NCBI GenBank assembly: GCA_036741795.1
Contig: DAINRO010000029.1
Coordinates: 1 to 28,222 of the forward strand
Direction: 5' to 3'
Origin: DATKKM01 sp036741795
GTDB lineage: Bacteria; Chloroflexota; Dehalococcoidia; SM23-28-2; RBG-16-64-32
Length of the DNA: 28,222 bases
Below are positions 7,651 through 14,589 of the stretch, one piece after another. Below the pieces are notes generated by a model. The model ran no database searches. It saw only the letters and a list, made by a program, of their open reading frames with translations, and had not been told where the DNA came from. How positions within the stretch are numbered: the first letter of the stretch is position 1; each line of letters starts with the position of its first letter. Position numbers and translations under genes: made by a program.

Positions 7651-7992
7651 GTGACCGTCGAAGCGCGCCTCGCATTCATCCTCTCCTTCTTCGTGCTCTG
7701 GTCGATCATGGCGCTCGTTCCGTGGGCCGCCGTCGCGGTGATCTCCCGTGGCCGGGGCTCGGCGATCGCCCTGCCCTTATGCCTCGCCGCCGGATGCGCC
7801 TTTGGGGTCGCGGTCCCCGTGCTTGGTGCGCGGGATGCCGCCGGGTTCCTCGTGAGCATCTTCATGGCATTCATCGCCAGCGGGGTTGCCGCAATCGCGG
7901 TCATGGTGGTGGTGCGCCGGATGGACTCGACCCCGCAGGAAGACCGCCCCGGCGTCGTGGTGCCATCGACGCGTCGACGGCCACCAGCCTAG
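7651..7992 (+). CDS. Small integral membrane protein, unknown function
   Basis: 113 aa, not recognised. It has three strongly hydrophobic segments (about residues 7-32, 37-60 and 65-90: FILSFFVLWSIMALVPWAAVAV, ALPLCLAAGCAFGVAV, FLVSIFMAFIASGVAAIAVMVVV) and a short basic, proline-containing tail that should face the cytoplasm. An in-frame stop lies just upstream, so GTG 7651 is the first start. A GAGGA string touches it with no spacer, so the real start may be a few codons later. The next gene begins 10 bp after the stop. The regular membrane-segment pattern supports coding, but no family is known to me. Confidence 0.55.
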   Translation: MTVEARLAFILSFFVLWSIMALVPWAAVAVISRGRGSAIALPLCLAAGCAFGVAVPVLGARDAAGFLVSIFMAFIASGVAAIAVMVVVRRMDSTPQEDRPGVVVPSTRRRPPA

Positions 7993-8002
7993 ACTGAAAG
8001 TC

Positions 8003-8968
8003 ATGCCCAAGCCGACGCCCTTGCCAGCCGCCGTCCACGCCCTGAGCACGATGTGGTCGCAAGGACGCTACCGGGAGGAGGGCGACGAACACGACGACAT
8101 GGTGGCATTCGCGAAGCACATCGCGGAGCTGGGGTACGGCTACGCGGAGATCAACTACGTAATCCTCGGTCAGGGCGTTGACGCGCTCATCGACTGCGGG
8201 CACGTTGCGTTCTCGTCTGTCCACTCGCCTTGCCCGCGGGTAAAGATGCCAGATGGGCGGTACTCGGAGGCACTTAACCTCGCGAGCCACGACGAGACGG
8301 AGCGCAAGGCGGCGGTGAAGGTCGCGCAGGATAGCGTCGATACGGCGGTGCGAGCGGGCGCCGGGCTGATGGTCGTGCACCTGGGAGGCAATGGGCACGC
8401 CATCCTCGAGCAGGAGCGCAGATTACGGAAGCTGTACGACGAGGGGGTGACCGAGGGCGAGGAGGTCAACCGGCTAAGGCGCAGCGGCGCGAAGCTGCGT
8501 GAGGAGCTGAAACCGGCCCACTATCCGCAAGCGAAGCGATCGCTGGCGGAGATCGCGGAGTACGCGGCGCCGCGCGGCGTGATGGTCGGACTGGAGAACC
8601 GCTACCACTTCCACGAATTCCCGGACCCGGATGAGATGCAGGAACTGCTGGCTGATTACCCGGCGGACGTCGCCGGCTTCTGGATCGACATCGGGCACGT
8701 CGAGGTGCTGGACCGGCTGGGTTTCTACGACCGCCACCGCTGGCTGGACGAGATCGCGGACCGCTGCATCGGCTCGCACGTCCACGACACGGACGGGCTG
8801 GCGGACCACCGGGCGCCGGGATTCGGGACGTCAGACTGGGAGCACTACGCGGCCAAGCTGCCGCCGGACATCCCGCGGGTGTTCGAGATCAACCAGAAGC
8901 AGGACGAGGAGCGGGTGGCGGCGGCGATTGGGTTCTTGCGAGGGGTGGGGGTCCTGCCGGAGGCGTAG
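8003..8968 (+). CDS. Sugar phosphate isomerase/epimerase-like TIM-barrel protein
   Basis: 321 aa of the xylose isomerase-like TIM-barrel superfamily (AP endonuclease 2 family). Expected metal-site and barrel signatures appear in order: HLGGNGH (strand with a metal-binding His), MVGLENRYHFHEFPDP (strand-end Glu), FWIDIGHVEVL (Asp and His), SHVHDTDGLADHRAPGFGTSDW (His-x-His and the typical G.G..DW ending) and VFEIN (last Glu). The set of Glu, Asp and His residues looks complete, so it should be an active divalent-metal enzyme. The substrate is unknown. The frame is open further upstream; ATG 8003 marks where family-like sequence begins. TAGACT ends 7 nt before it, so the mRNA may be leaderless. 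Confidence 0.85.
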   Translation: MPKPTPLPAAVHALSTMWSQGRYREEGDEHDDMVAFAKHIAELGYGYAEINYVILGQGVDALIDCGHVAFSSVHSPCPRVKMPDGRYSEALNLASHDETERKAAVKVAQDSVDTAVRAGAGLMVVHLGGNGHAILEQERRLRKLYDEGVTEGEEVNRLRRSGAKLREELKPAHYPQAKRSLAEIAEYAAPRGVMVGLENRYHFHEFPDPDEMQELLADYPADVAGFWIDIGHVEVLDRLGFYDRHRWLDEIADRCIGSHVHDTDGLADHRAPGFGTSDWEHYAAKLPPDIPRVFEINQKQDEERVAAAIGFLRGVGVLPEA

Positions 8969-8971
8969 CTA

Positions 8972-9163
8972 ATGGACGCATGCCCCAAGTGCGGAGCGAT
9001 CGACTGGGAACCATATGACCCTCCGATCTGGCGAACAGGCATCGACTTTCTTGCCTACCTCTGGAACTTAGTGTTGCCTCCATGGGAGGTGGGGCAGACA
9101 GCAGTACCTTACTTCCGCTGCCGTCAATGCCGGAGGATAGAGAAGGATAGGGACGAGCCCTGA
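8972..9163 (+). CDS. Small zinc-ribbon-like protein
   Basis: 63 aa with CPKC near the N-terminus and CRQC near the C-terminus, enough for one four-cysteine zinc site, separated by a Trp/Leu/Pro-rich middle (FLAYLWNLVLPPW) that could touch a membrane or a partner. It starts at ATG, 3 bp after the isomerase stop. Function unknown; the cysteine spacing and tight packing argue it is real. Confidence 0.6.
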   Translation: MDACPKCGAIDWEPYDPPIWRTGIDFLAYLWNLVLPPWEVGQTAVPYFRCRQCRRIEKDRDEP

Positions 9164-9214
9164 TCCGCTAAGGGTTGTCAGGGGGTTGGGGGCTGCAGGG
9201 CGAATAAGCTGGGG

Positions 9215-10318
9215 CTACTCGCCCTCTAGATCGTCCAGCGAGATGAAGAAGGGGTGCCCGTAGATCTCCACCGACGCGATCCCCGGCACATCCGTGAAGG
9301 AGTCGATCTCGAAAGGGCTGGTTCCGTTGGCTGGAATGAAGTCGTGGTAGGTCTGGTCGCCGCCGATGACATTGCCGGCGGCGTCGAGGTAGATGGCGCT
9401 AATGATCACGTCTTCCAGGGTGGTGTTGAAGGGGTTGTTGACCTCACCGGTTGTCTTGAAACCGAAGACGTCGTCCTCGGTCTGAGAGACGTTCTGGAAG
9501 GTGATGGTCCCATCCTCCCCATCCCAGGCGCTCCAGTTGGTATCGACCTGGACGCGCATTTCCGCCGGTTCGGAGGAGAGAGAGGTTGAGCCGCCGATAC
9601 CCGCACTCTGACCGGGAAGCACGAAGGTGATCGCCTCGGAGGTCGTGTCCATAACCGCACCGGCCGCATCGTAGAAAGCGATCTGGAGTTGGACGTCCGT
9701 GGCCGCAGCCTTGTCCGACTCGTTGTGGAGGACGATGCCGTAGGAGACGTTGCCGCTATCGGCGTCGTGGGTGAAGCCCTGCTGTTCGACGGTAATCTCG
9801 CCGGGGTCGACAGGTGAAGCGTCGGGATCTTCATCCGGGTCGTCGGGATCGCCGATGTCCACGTCGAGGTCGGTATCGCAGGGTTCCTCCTCCTCGGTTG
9901 TGGTGAACCACTGGTCGTTCTCGAACAGCCATTGCTCTTCGGAGGCGCCGTCGTCGGAAAGCTCCTCACCGTCGAGCAAGAACTGGCCCTGGACTAGCCC
10001 CTCGTTGCCATCAATGCTGACGTCGTCGATCCGGTACTCACCCTCGTCGAGCTTGACATCGTCGCCTGCGAATCCTTCGATGAAAGTCTGGGCAAAGACG
10101 AGGAGTTCCCGGAAGTCCTGGAGGGAACACTCCTCTTTGTAGCCGGGGTGCAGGTACTCGTACGCCTCGGCAGCATCGCCTTCGAGGAAGGCGCGGGCGA
10201 AACCCTCGGCGTTCGCCGTCAAGCTCTCCTCCGTCAACTCGTCATTGCCGTCACCCCCACCGTCGCCACAAGCAACGGCAACGAGGAGCAGCACGGCTAT
10301 CAACCGCAATAGGCGCAT
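9215..10318 (-). CDS. Secreted lipoprotein, acidic, unknown function
   Basis: 367 aa. The start is a lipoprotein signal: MRLLR, a hydrophobic run (IAVLLLVAVA) and the lipobox cysteine at residue 17 followed by GDGGGDG, so it should be lipid-anchored outside the membrane. Residues about 33-130 look like an NTF2-like helix-and-sheet domain (FARAFLEGDAAEAYEYLHPGYK). A strongly acidic Asp/Pro linker follows (about 148-172), then a beta-rich C-terminal domain with VSYGIVLHNESDKAA and NPFNTTLEDVIISAIYLDAAGNVIGG, reminiscent of FxLYD-type extracellular domains. Two ATGs are possible (10324, 10318). I choose 10318, because TATGAT ends 8 nt before it, which would fit a leaderless mRNA. Confidence 0.8.
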   Translation of the reverse strand: MRLLRLIAVLLLVAVACGDGGGDGNDELTEESLTANAEGFARAFLEGDAAEAYEYLHPGYKEECSLQDFRELLVFAQTFIEGFAGDDVKLDEGEYRIDDVSIDGNEGLVQGQFLLDGEELSDDGASEEQWLFENDQWFTTTEEEEPCDTDLDVDIGDPDDPDEDPDASPVDPGEITVEQQGFTHDADSGNVSYGIVLHNESDKAAATDVQLQIAFYDAAGAVMDTTSEAITFVLPGQSAGIGGSTSLSSEPAEMRVQVDTNWSAWDGEDGTITFQNVSQTEDDVFGFKTTGEVNNPFNTTLEDVIISAIYLDAAGNVIGGDQTYHDFIPANGTSPFEIDSFTDVPGIASVEIYGHPFFISLDDLEGE

Positions 10319-10326
10319 ACGCATGA

Positions 10327-10332
10327 ATCATA
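10327..10332 (-). promoter_or_regulatory. -10 box for the lipoprotein gene
   Basis: TATGAT on the minus strand (five of six consensus bases) ends 8 nt before the second ATG of the lipoprotein gene and 2 nt before the first. If used, transcription would start at or next to the second ATG. The -35 is poor. Confidence 0.45.
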
Positions 10333-10355
10333 AGACTTTGACGGCGTCCGATTCG

Positions 10356-10384
10356 TTGACAGTTTTCTTATGTCGTGCTAGCAT
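10356..10384 (+). promoter_or_regulatory. Strong sigma70-like promoter upstream of the GNAT gene
   Basis: Perfect TTGACA (10356-10361), exactly 17 nt, then TAGCAT (10379-10384). Transcription would start near 10391, giving a leader of about 205 nt before the acetyltransferase start. This is one of the two promoters in the window with a perfect -35. Confidence 0.6.
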
Positions 10385-10393
10385 TCGCGCACT

Positions 10394-10501
10394 ATGAATA
10401 GACCCAGCGAGGCCCCGTTTGGTTCGAAGAGCGTATGCGTGTGGACGCCATGTTCCGCCATGCTCACTAACCACATCGGCGGCCGGGCCGGGGTATTCTG
10501 A
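10394..10501 (+). CDS. Possible 35-codon upstream ORF (leader peptide)
   Basis: ATG 10394 lies only a few bases after the predicted transcription start of the promoter at 10356-10384, and the frame runs 35 codons to TGA. The peptide starts MNRPSEAPFG, includes Cys-Val-Trp-Thr-Pro-Cys and has no run of a single amino acid. A terminator-like hairpin follows 29 bp later. Coding evidence is only position: codon use is not strongly GC3-biased. It may be chance. Confidence 0.2.
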   Translation: MNRPSEAPFGSKSVCVWTPCSAMLTNHIGGRAGVF

Positions 10502-10530
10502 ACCAACTCCAACACCAACCAGAACCCCAG

Positions 10531-10553
10531 GGCCCATCGCTAAAGCGGTGGGC
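10531..10553 (+). terminator. Terminator-like hairpin (possible attenuator) before the GNAT gene
   Basis: GCCCATCGC (10532-10540), loop TAAA, GCGGTGGGC (10545-10553) gives a nine-pair stem with one G-T wobble, followed by TTTAGTCGTTT. The T-run is short and interrupted, so termination would be partial. It sits between the promoter and the acetyltransferase start on the same strand, the layout of an attenuator. I see no T-box or known riboswitch motif. Confidence 0.45.
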
Positions 10554-10564
10554 TTTAGTCGTTT

Positions 10565-10592
10565 AGAGGAGCAAGGAGCAAGCAGTCAGGAG
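10565..10592 (+). repeat. Heptamer-like degenerate repeat holding the GNAT Shine-Dalgarno
   Basis: The bases read as four 7-mers in a row: GAGGAGC, AAGGAGC, AAGCAGT, CAGGAGC. The last contains the AGGAG ribosome-binding site of the GNAT gene. The reverse complement (CTCCTTG units) resembles the run at 5083-5106. Confidence 0.4.
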
Positions 10593-10596
10593 CGTG

Positions 10597-11169
10597 ATGA
10601 TAGAAGGCAAATTGGTGCGATTGCGGGCGGTGGAGCCGTCGGATGCGGAGAATCTGTACCGCTGGATCAACGACCGCGAGGTGACGCAGAACCTGATGGC
10701 GCGCTACCCCTACTCGCTCGCCTGGGAAGAGGACTGGGCGAAGGGCGCGGCGAAGGCGGCCGACTTCAGCGAAGCGCGCTTCGCGATCGACACGCTCGAG
10801 GGCGTGCACATCGGGAACAGCGGCCTGCACAACGGCAGGCCGGAGGACCGGCACGCCGAACTGGGGATCATGATCGGCGAGAAGGAGTACTGGAACCGGG
10901 GCTACGGCACGGACGCCATCGCAACGCTGGTCCGCTTCGCCTTCGAGCAGATGAACCTCAACAAGGTCACTCTCGGCGTCTTCGAGTTCAACGACCGAGC
11001 ACACGCCGTCTACACGAAGCTGGGCTTCGTCGAGGAGGGCCTTGCCCGCGAGGACTACTACCAGGACGGCCGCTACTGGGACATCATCCGCATGTCCATC
11101 CTCCGTCGCGAGTACGACGCCCAGAATTTCACCACCGCTGTAGAGGTCATGGAGTCGGTGAGCATCTAA
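10597..11169 (+). CDS. GNAT family N-acetyltransferase (RimJ/RimL-like)
   Basis: 190 aa. It opens like RimJ/RimL and spermidine-acetyltransferase types (KLVRLRAVEPSDAENLYRWIND), has the acetyl-CoA binding loop EYWNRGYGTDAI (R/Q-x-x-G-x-G/A type) around residues 92-103, and the C-terminal NDRAHAVYTKLGFVEEGLARE segment, the usual Asn and Tyr of the GNAT fold. The substrate (a ribosomal-protein N-terminus, an amino acid or a polyamine) cannot be told. GTG 10594 and ATG 10597 are adjacent; AGGAG lies 4 nt before the ATG, so I choose the ATG. The 205-nt leader with a terminator-like hairpin suggests regulated expression. Confidence 0.9.
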   Translation: MIEGKLVRLRAVEPSDAENLYRWINDREVTQNLMARYPYSLAWEEDWAKGAAKAADFSEARFAIDTLEGVHIGNSGLHNGRPEDRHAELGIMIGEKEYWNRGYGTDAIATLVRFAFEQMNLNKVTLGVFEFNDRAHAVYTKLGFVEEGLAREDYYQDGRYWDIIRMSILRREYDAQNFTTAVEVMESVSI

Positions 11170-11211
11170 TCGTCAATTCCGATCAGGGCGGCCTCACCCC
11201 CGGTCGCCCGC

Positions 11212-11261
11212 GCAGGTGGGCGGGAGCCCCGTACGGGCGCACCCCTCCCCCGCCCACCTGC
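11212..11261. repeat. 13-bp perfect inverted repeat with inner palindrome
   Basis: GCAGGTGGGCGGG (11212-11224) is perfectly inverted at 11249-11261 (CCCGCCCACCTGC). The 24-bp spacer contains a second palindrome, CCCGTACGGG (11228-11237). It lies between the acetyltransferase stop and the amidase start. No T-run follows on either strand, so it is not a standard intrinsic terminator. It could be a U-less terminator, an RNA processing hairpin or part of a dispersed repeat. Confidence 0.6.
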
Positions 11262-11267
11262 CGCGCT

Positions 11268-11286
11268 GTTGGGTTGACAGCCCAAC
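11268..11286. promoter_or_regulatory. Dyad overlapping a -35-like TTGACA upstream of the amidase
   Basis: GTTGGG (11268-11273) and CCCAAC (11281-11286) form a perfect inverted repeat around TTGACA (11274-11279). The TTGACA sits 52 bp before the amidase ATG, but no good -10 follows at 16-18 nt. A repressor site over a promoter is a possibility. Confidence 0.3.
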
Positions 11287-11331
11287 TCGCCAGTGACACC
11301 TTGAGGGCACCACCCGAGAGGAGCCCCGCTC

Positions 11332-12756
11332 ATGAACGACATCGCATTCCTTGACGCCACAGCGCAGGCCGAACTGGTCCGGACGAAGCAGATCAAGCCG
11401 AGCGAACTAGTCGACGGCGCGATGGAGCGCATCGAGCGCCTCAATCCCCAGCTCAACGCCGTCGTGACGCCTATGTTCGAACAGGCCCGGGCGACCGTGT
11501 CAGGCGCCCTGCCCGACGGTCCTTTCACAGGCGTCCCGTTCCTGCTCAAGGATTTGGGGGCGTCCTACGCCGGAGTCACGCAATCACAGGGCTCAGCATT
11601 CGCGAAGGACATGGTCTCGCCCTTCGACAGCGAGCTGACGCGGCGGTACAAAGCGGCTGGGCTTGTCATCGCGGGCAAGACGAATACGCCGGAGTTCGGC
11701 CTTGTCCCGACCACCGAGCCGGTCCTTTTCGGTCCGACGCGCAACCCCTGGGACACAGGCCGGTCGACCGGTGGCTCCAGTGGCGGCTCGGCTGCCGCCG
11801 TCGCCTCAGGGATGGTGCCATTCGCCCACGCCAACGACGGCGGCGGGTCGATCCGAATTCCCGCATCGTGCTGCGGACTCTTCGGCCTCAAGCCGACGCG
11901 CGCCCGCATCACCTACGGCCCACTACTGGGCGATATTCAGAGCGGTCTCGTCCAGGAGCATGCGGTCACACGGTCCGTCCGGGACTCAGCGGCACTGCTT
12001 GACGCAACGGAAGGCCCGATGCCCGGCGATCCATATTTCGCGCCGCCCAAGGAGCGCCCTTACATCGAAGAAGTGAGCCGGGACCCCGGCAGGCTTCGCA
12101 TTGCGTTCGCGACGAGCACGTCACTCGGAACTCCCCTGGACGAGGAAGCGATTACCGCCGTGAAAGAAGCGGCCGCACTCTGCGAGGAGCTTGGCCACGA
12201 CGTCGTCGAGGCTTCGCCCCAGGTGAACGGGGCGCAACTGGTGCCGTCATTCACGGCGCTCTGGGCTTCCGGAAACGCCTGGGGAATCGACAGCCTCGCG
12301 ATGTTGACGGGCAAGAAGCCGAAGGAAGAAGACTTCGAACCCCTGACGTGGGCGCTATACGAGATGGGAAAGGCACTATCGGCTCCCGCCTACCTGCAGT
12401 CGATAACGATGCTGCAGATCATGGGCCGGACGATCGCCGCATTCCACGAACAGTACGACGCATGGCTCACCCCAACGCTCGCAGCACCACCTCCGCCACT
12501 CGGCTACTTCGACGCAGAGCCGGGCAACCCCATGGCCGGCTTCACCAAGGCTGCCGACTACGTGCCGTTCACTCCTGTTCAGAACGTGACCGGTCAGCCC
12601 GCGATGAGCGTCCCCCTCTACTGGACGAAGGACGGGTTGCCACTGGGGGCACACTTCGCGACGAAGGCGGGAGGCGAAGGGCTGCTGTTCCGCCTCGCGT
12701 CGCAACTGGAGGAGGCCCGGCCCTGGGCAGGGCGGATCCCACCGGTGCGGGCTTAG
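11332..12756 (+). CDS. Amidase (amidase signature family)
   Basis: 474 aa serine hydrolase of the amidase signature family, which uses a Ser-cisSer-Lys triad to hydrolyse amides. The lysine is K73 (PFLLKDLG), the cis-serine lies in GGSSGGSAAAVASG (S149/S150) and the nucleophile is S173 in GGGSIRIPAS. The family's usual GTDTGGS is HANDGGGS here, close to 6-aminohexanoate-cyclic-dimer hydrolase and fatty-amide-type amidases and unlike GatA; no GatB/GatC lies nearby, so I do not call it a glutamyl-tRNA amidotransferase. ATG 11332 has AGGAG 8 nt upstream. Its stop overlaps that of nadE by 3 bp in opposite orientation. The natural substrate is unknown. Confidence 0.92.
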   Translation: MNDIAFLDATAQAELVRTKQIKPSELVDGAMERIERLNPQLNAVVTPMFEQARATVSGALPDGPFTGVPFLLKDLGASYAGVTQSQGSAFAKDMVSPFDSELTRRYKAAGLVIAGKTNTPEFGLVPTTEPVLFGPTRNPWDTGRSTGGSSGGSAAAVASGMVPFAHANDGGGSIRIPASCCGLFGLKPTRARITYGPLLGDIQSGLVQEHAVTRSVRDSAALLDATEGPMPGDPYFAPPKERPYIEEVSRDPGRLRIAFATSTSLGTPLDEEAITAVKEAAALCEELGHDVVEASPQVNGAQLVPSFTALWASGNAWGIDSLAMLTGKKPKEEDFEPLTWALYEMGKALSAPAYLQSITMLQIMGRTIAAFHEQYDAWLTPTLAAPPPPLGYFDAEPGNPMAGFTKAADYVPFTPVQNVTGQPAMSVPLYWTKDGLPLGAHFATKAGGEGLLFRLASQLEEARPWAGRIPPVRA

Positions 12757-14432
12757 AGCCCGGCGTACTTGTGCGCGATCGGTAGACGCCGGTCGCGCCC
12801 GAAGGCCTTGGGCGTGATCTTCACTCCAGGCGCCGCCTGGCGCCGCTTATATTCGCTACGATTGATCATCCCTATCGTCCGTACGACCGTGTCCTCCTCG
12901 AAGCCGAGATCAACGATCTCGGCGGCGCTCCGGTCGTTTTCCACGTACTCCTCGATGATCGCGTCCAGCACCTCGTATGGAGGCAGGGTGTCCTGGTCGA
13001 GCTGGCCTGGCTTCAGTTCGGCGCTCGGCGGCTTCGTCAGCACGGACTCCGGGATAACAGGCGAGAGGGTGTTGCGATATTCCGAGAGCTTGTAGACGAG
13101 GGTCTTGGGCACATCCTTAATCACCGCGTAGCCGCCCGACATGTCGCCGTAGAGGGTCGCGTAGCCGGTCGCGTACTCGCTCTTGTTGCCGGTGGTGAGG
13201 ACGATCCACCCCAGCTTGTTGGACAACGCCATGATGATGTTGCCGCGGATCCGTGACTGGATGTTCTCCTCCGCGGTGCCGGCGTCGCCTCCGCCTAGTT
13301 CCACGAACGGCCTCTCCAGCATCTCCAGGTACGCCGCGTGCGCGGACTCGATTGGGACGATGGTGAACTCCATGCTGAGGTTCGCCGCCAGGTCCTGAGC
13401 GTCCTTGATGCTCCCCTCCGAGGAGTAGCGCGACGGCATCCCTACACCCACGACGTTCTCGGTTCCGATGGCATCGACGGCGACCGCGGCGACAAGGCTT
13501 GAATCGATGCCGCCAGACAGGGCAACCAGTGCCTTCTCGAAACCCGTCTTGGCGAGGTAGTCGCGAGTGCCAAGGACGAGGGCGCTGTAGACCTCGGCCT
13601 CCATGGAGGGCTCGGCCTCTATGCGTGCCGCGACGAACCGCCGCTCCCCCGCCACGCGATGGTCAGAATTAATTCTGGCCCCAGGGGTGGGTGATTCCCC
13701 GACTTCGATATCGGCGATCAGGAGGTCCTCCTCCATCACCTTCGCGCGAGCGAGGAGCGTTCCGTCTGCGCCAATGACCATGGAGCCGCCATCAAAGACG
13801 AGTTCGTCCTGGCCGCCGACCTGGTTCGTGTAGCAGATGGCGACGCTATAGTCTCGCGCCCGCTGCGCCAGCATCTCCTGGCGCTCGCCGCGCTTGCCGG
13901 CGTGGTAAGGGGAGCCATTGATGTTGACGATCACCTGCGCTCCGTCGCCGGCCTGCGCCTCTGTGGGGTCGCCCGCGTACCAGATGTCCTCGCAAATGTT
14001 CACGCCGACACCTACGCCGGAGATCGTATAGACGGGGTACTCAGCGCCTCGTCCGAAGTAGCGGACCTCGTCGAAGACTCCGTAGTTGGGCAGGTGATGC
14101 TTGCGGTAGATATCGGCGATGCGGCCGTCCTGGATGACGGCGGCGGCATTGTAAAGCGCGCCCTCGTGCCGGTCGACGAAGCCGACGACGGCGGTGATGC
14201 CGGCGCAGTCCGGCGCGAGCATTTCAAGCGCTGCGAGGTTGTCGTCGACGAAGCGTGCCCGGAGAAGCAGATCTTCAGGCGGGTAGCCTGAGACCGTCAG
14301 CTCGGGGAAGGCGACGACATCGGCACCCGACTCGCGGGCGCGGTCGGCGTACTCGCGCACCTTCGTGCGGTTACCATCGAGGTCACCAATAGTGGTGTTG
14401 ATCTGGGCGAGGGCGACGCGGATGGTTTTCAT
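12753..14432 (-). CDS. nadE: Glutamine-dependent NAD+ synthetase
   Basis: 559 aa with two domains. Residues about 1-260 are a nitrilase-type glutaminase with the Glu-Lys-Cys triad at E44 (FPELTVSGYPPEDL), K111 (YRKHHLPNYGVFDE) and C147 (NICEDIW). Residues about 275-559 are the ammonia-dependent NAD synthetase with the PP-loop SGGIDSS at 306-312, the TGNKSEYATGYATLYGDMSGG segment and the KPPSAELKPGQLDQDTLPPY motif. It converts nicotinate adenine dinucleotide to NAD+ using glutamine and ATP. Both active sites look intact. A TATAAT box lies 54 bp upstream of ATG 14432, and a 21-bp dyad sits in the leader between them. Confidence 0.97.
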   Translation of the reverse strand: MKTIRVALAQINTTIGDLDGNRTKVREYADRARESGADVVAFPELTVSGYPPEDLLLRARFVDDNLAALEMLAPDCAGITAVVGFVDRHEGALYNAAAVIQDGRIADIYRKHHLPNYGVFDEVRYFGRGAEYPVYTISGVGVGVNICEDIWYAGDPTEAQAGDGAQVIVNINGSPYHAGKRGERQEMLAQRARDYSVAICYTNQVGGQDELVFDGGSMVIGADGTLLARAKVMEEDLLIADIEVGESPTPGARINSDHRVAGERRFVAARIEAEPSMEAEVYSALVLGTRDYLAKTGFEKALVALSGGIDSSLVAAVAVDAIGTENVVGVGMPSRYSSEGSIKDAQDLAANLSMEFTIVPIESAHAAYLEMLERPFVELGGGDAGTAEENIQSRIRGNIIMALSNKLGWIVLTTGNKSEYATGYATLYGDMSGGYAVIKDVPKTLVYKLSEYRNTLSPVIPESVLTKPPSAELKPGQLDQDTLPPYEVLDAIIEEYVENDRSAAEIVDLGFEEDTVVRTIGMINRSEYKRRQAAPGVKITPKAFGRDRRLPIAHKYAGL

Positions 14433-14442
14433 TGTTGTGTAC

Positions 14443-14463
14443 TTAGTGTATCAGGCACACTAA
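14443..14463. promoter_or_regulatory. 21-bp dyad in the nadE leader (operator candidate)
   Basis: TTAGTGT-N7-ACACTAA (arms 14443-14449 and 14457-14463) is a perfect inverted repeat downstream of the nadE -10 box, where a bound repressor would block transcription. NAD-synthesis genes are often controlled by NrtR or NiaR through palindromes of about this length, but I cannot confirm a match to a known motif. Confidence 0.5.
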
Positions 14464-14486
14464 CTACCCAGGCGCCTGACGCATGC

Positions 14487-14492
14487 ATTATA
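14487..14492 (-). promoter_or_regulatory. -10 box for nadE
   Basis: A perfect TATAAT on the minus strand, 54 bp before the nadE ATG. The -35 is poor. The site lies 15 bp from the divergent TTGACC of the cupredoxin-fusion gene, so the two promoters are back to back. Confidence 0.45.
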
Positions 14493-14507
14493 GGGGGCCG
14501 ATTTTCC

Positions 14508-14536
14508 TTGACCCTCATATGCCCATGTGATATTCC
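14508..14536 (+). promoter_or_regulatory. Promoter for the ABM-cupredoxin fusion gene
   Basis: TTGACC (14508-14513), 17 nt, then TATTCC (14531-14536), with a start codon 53 bp downstream. The -35 is good and the -10 fair. Confidence 0.45.
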
Positions 14537-14589
14537 GTACAAACGGAATCCCGGGCGCTAATCGGCCGGGGGCAGCACAGGAAAACTTC

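Noticed and set aside
7554..7904. Extension of the mcmB frame upstream to 7904
   Set aside because: It is antisense to the small membrane protein gene, is low-complexity and not family-like; a good Shine-Dalgarno marks ATG 7553.
10328..10537. A 69-aa minus-strand frame upstream of the lipoprotein gene
   Set aside because: No Shine-Dalgarno, no recognisable motif, and it covers the promoters of both divergent genes.
10385..10596. T-box riboswitch before the GNAT gene
   Set aside because: The conserved T-box sequence (TGGNACCGCG type) is missing and the downstream gene is not an amino-acid gene.
11332..12756. GatA (glutamyl-tRNA amidotransferase subunit A)
   Set aside because: The signature reads HANDGGGS in place of GTDTGGS, and no gatB or gatC lies nearby.
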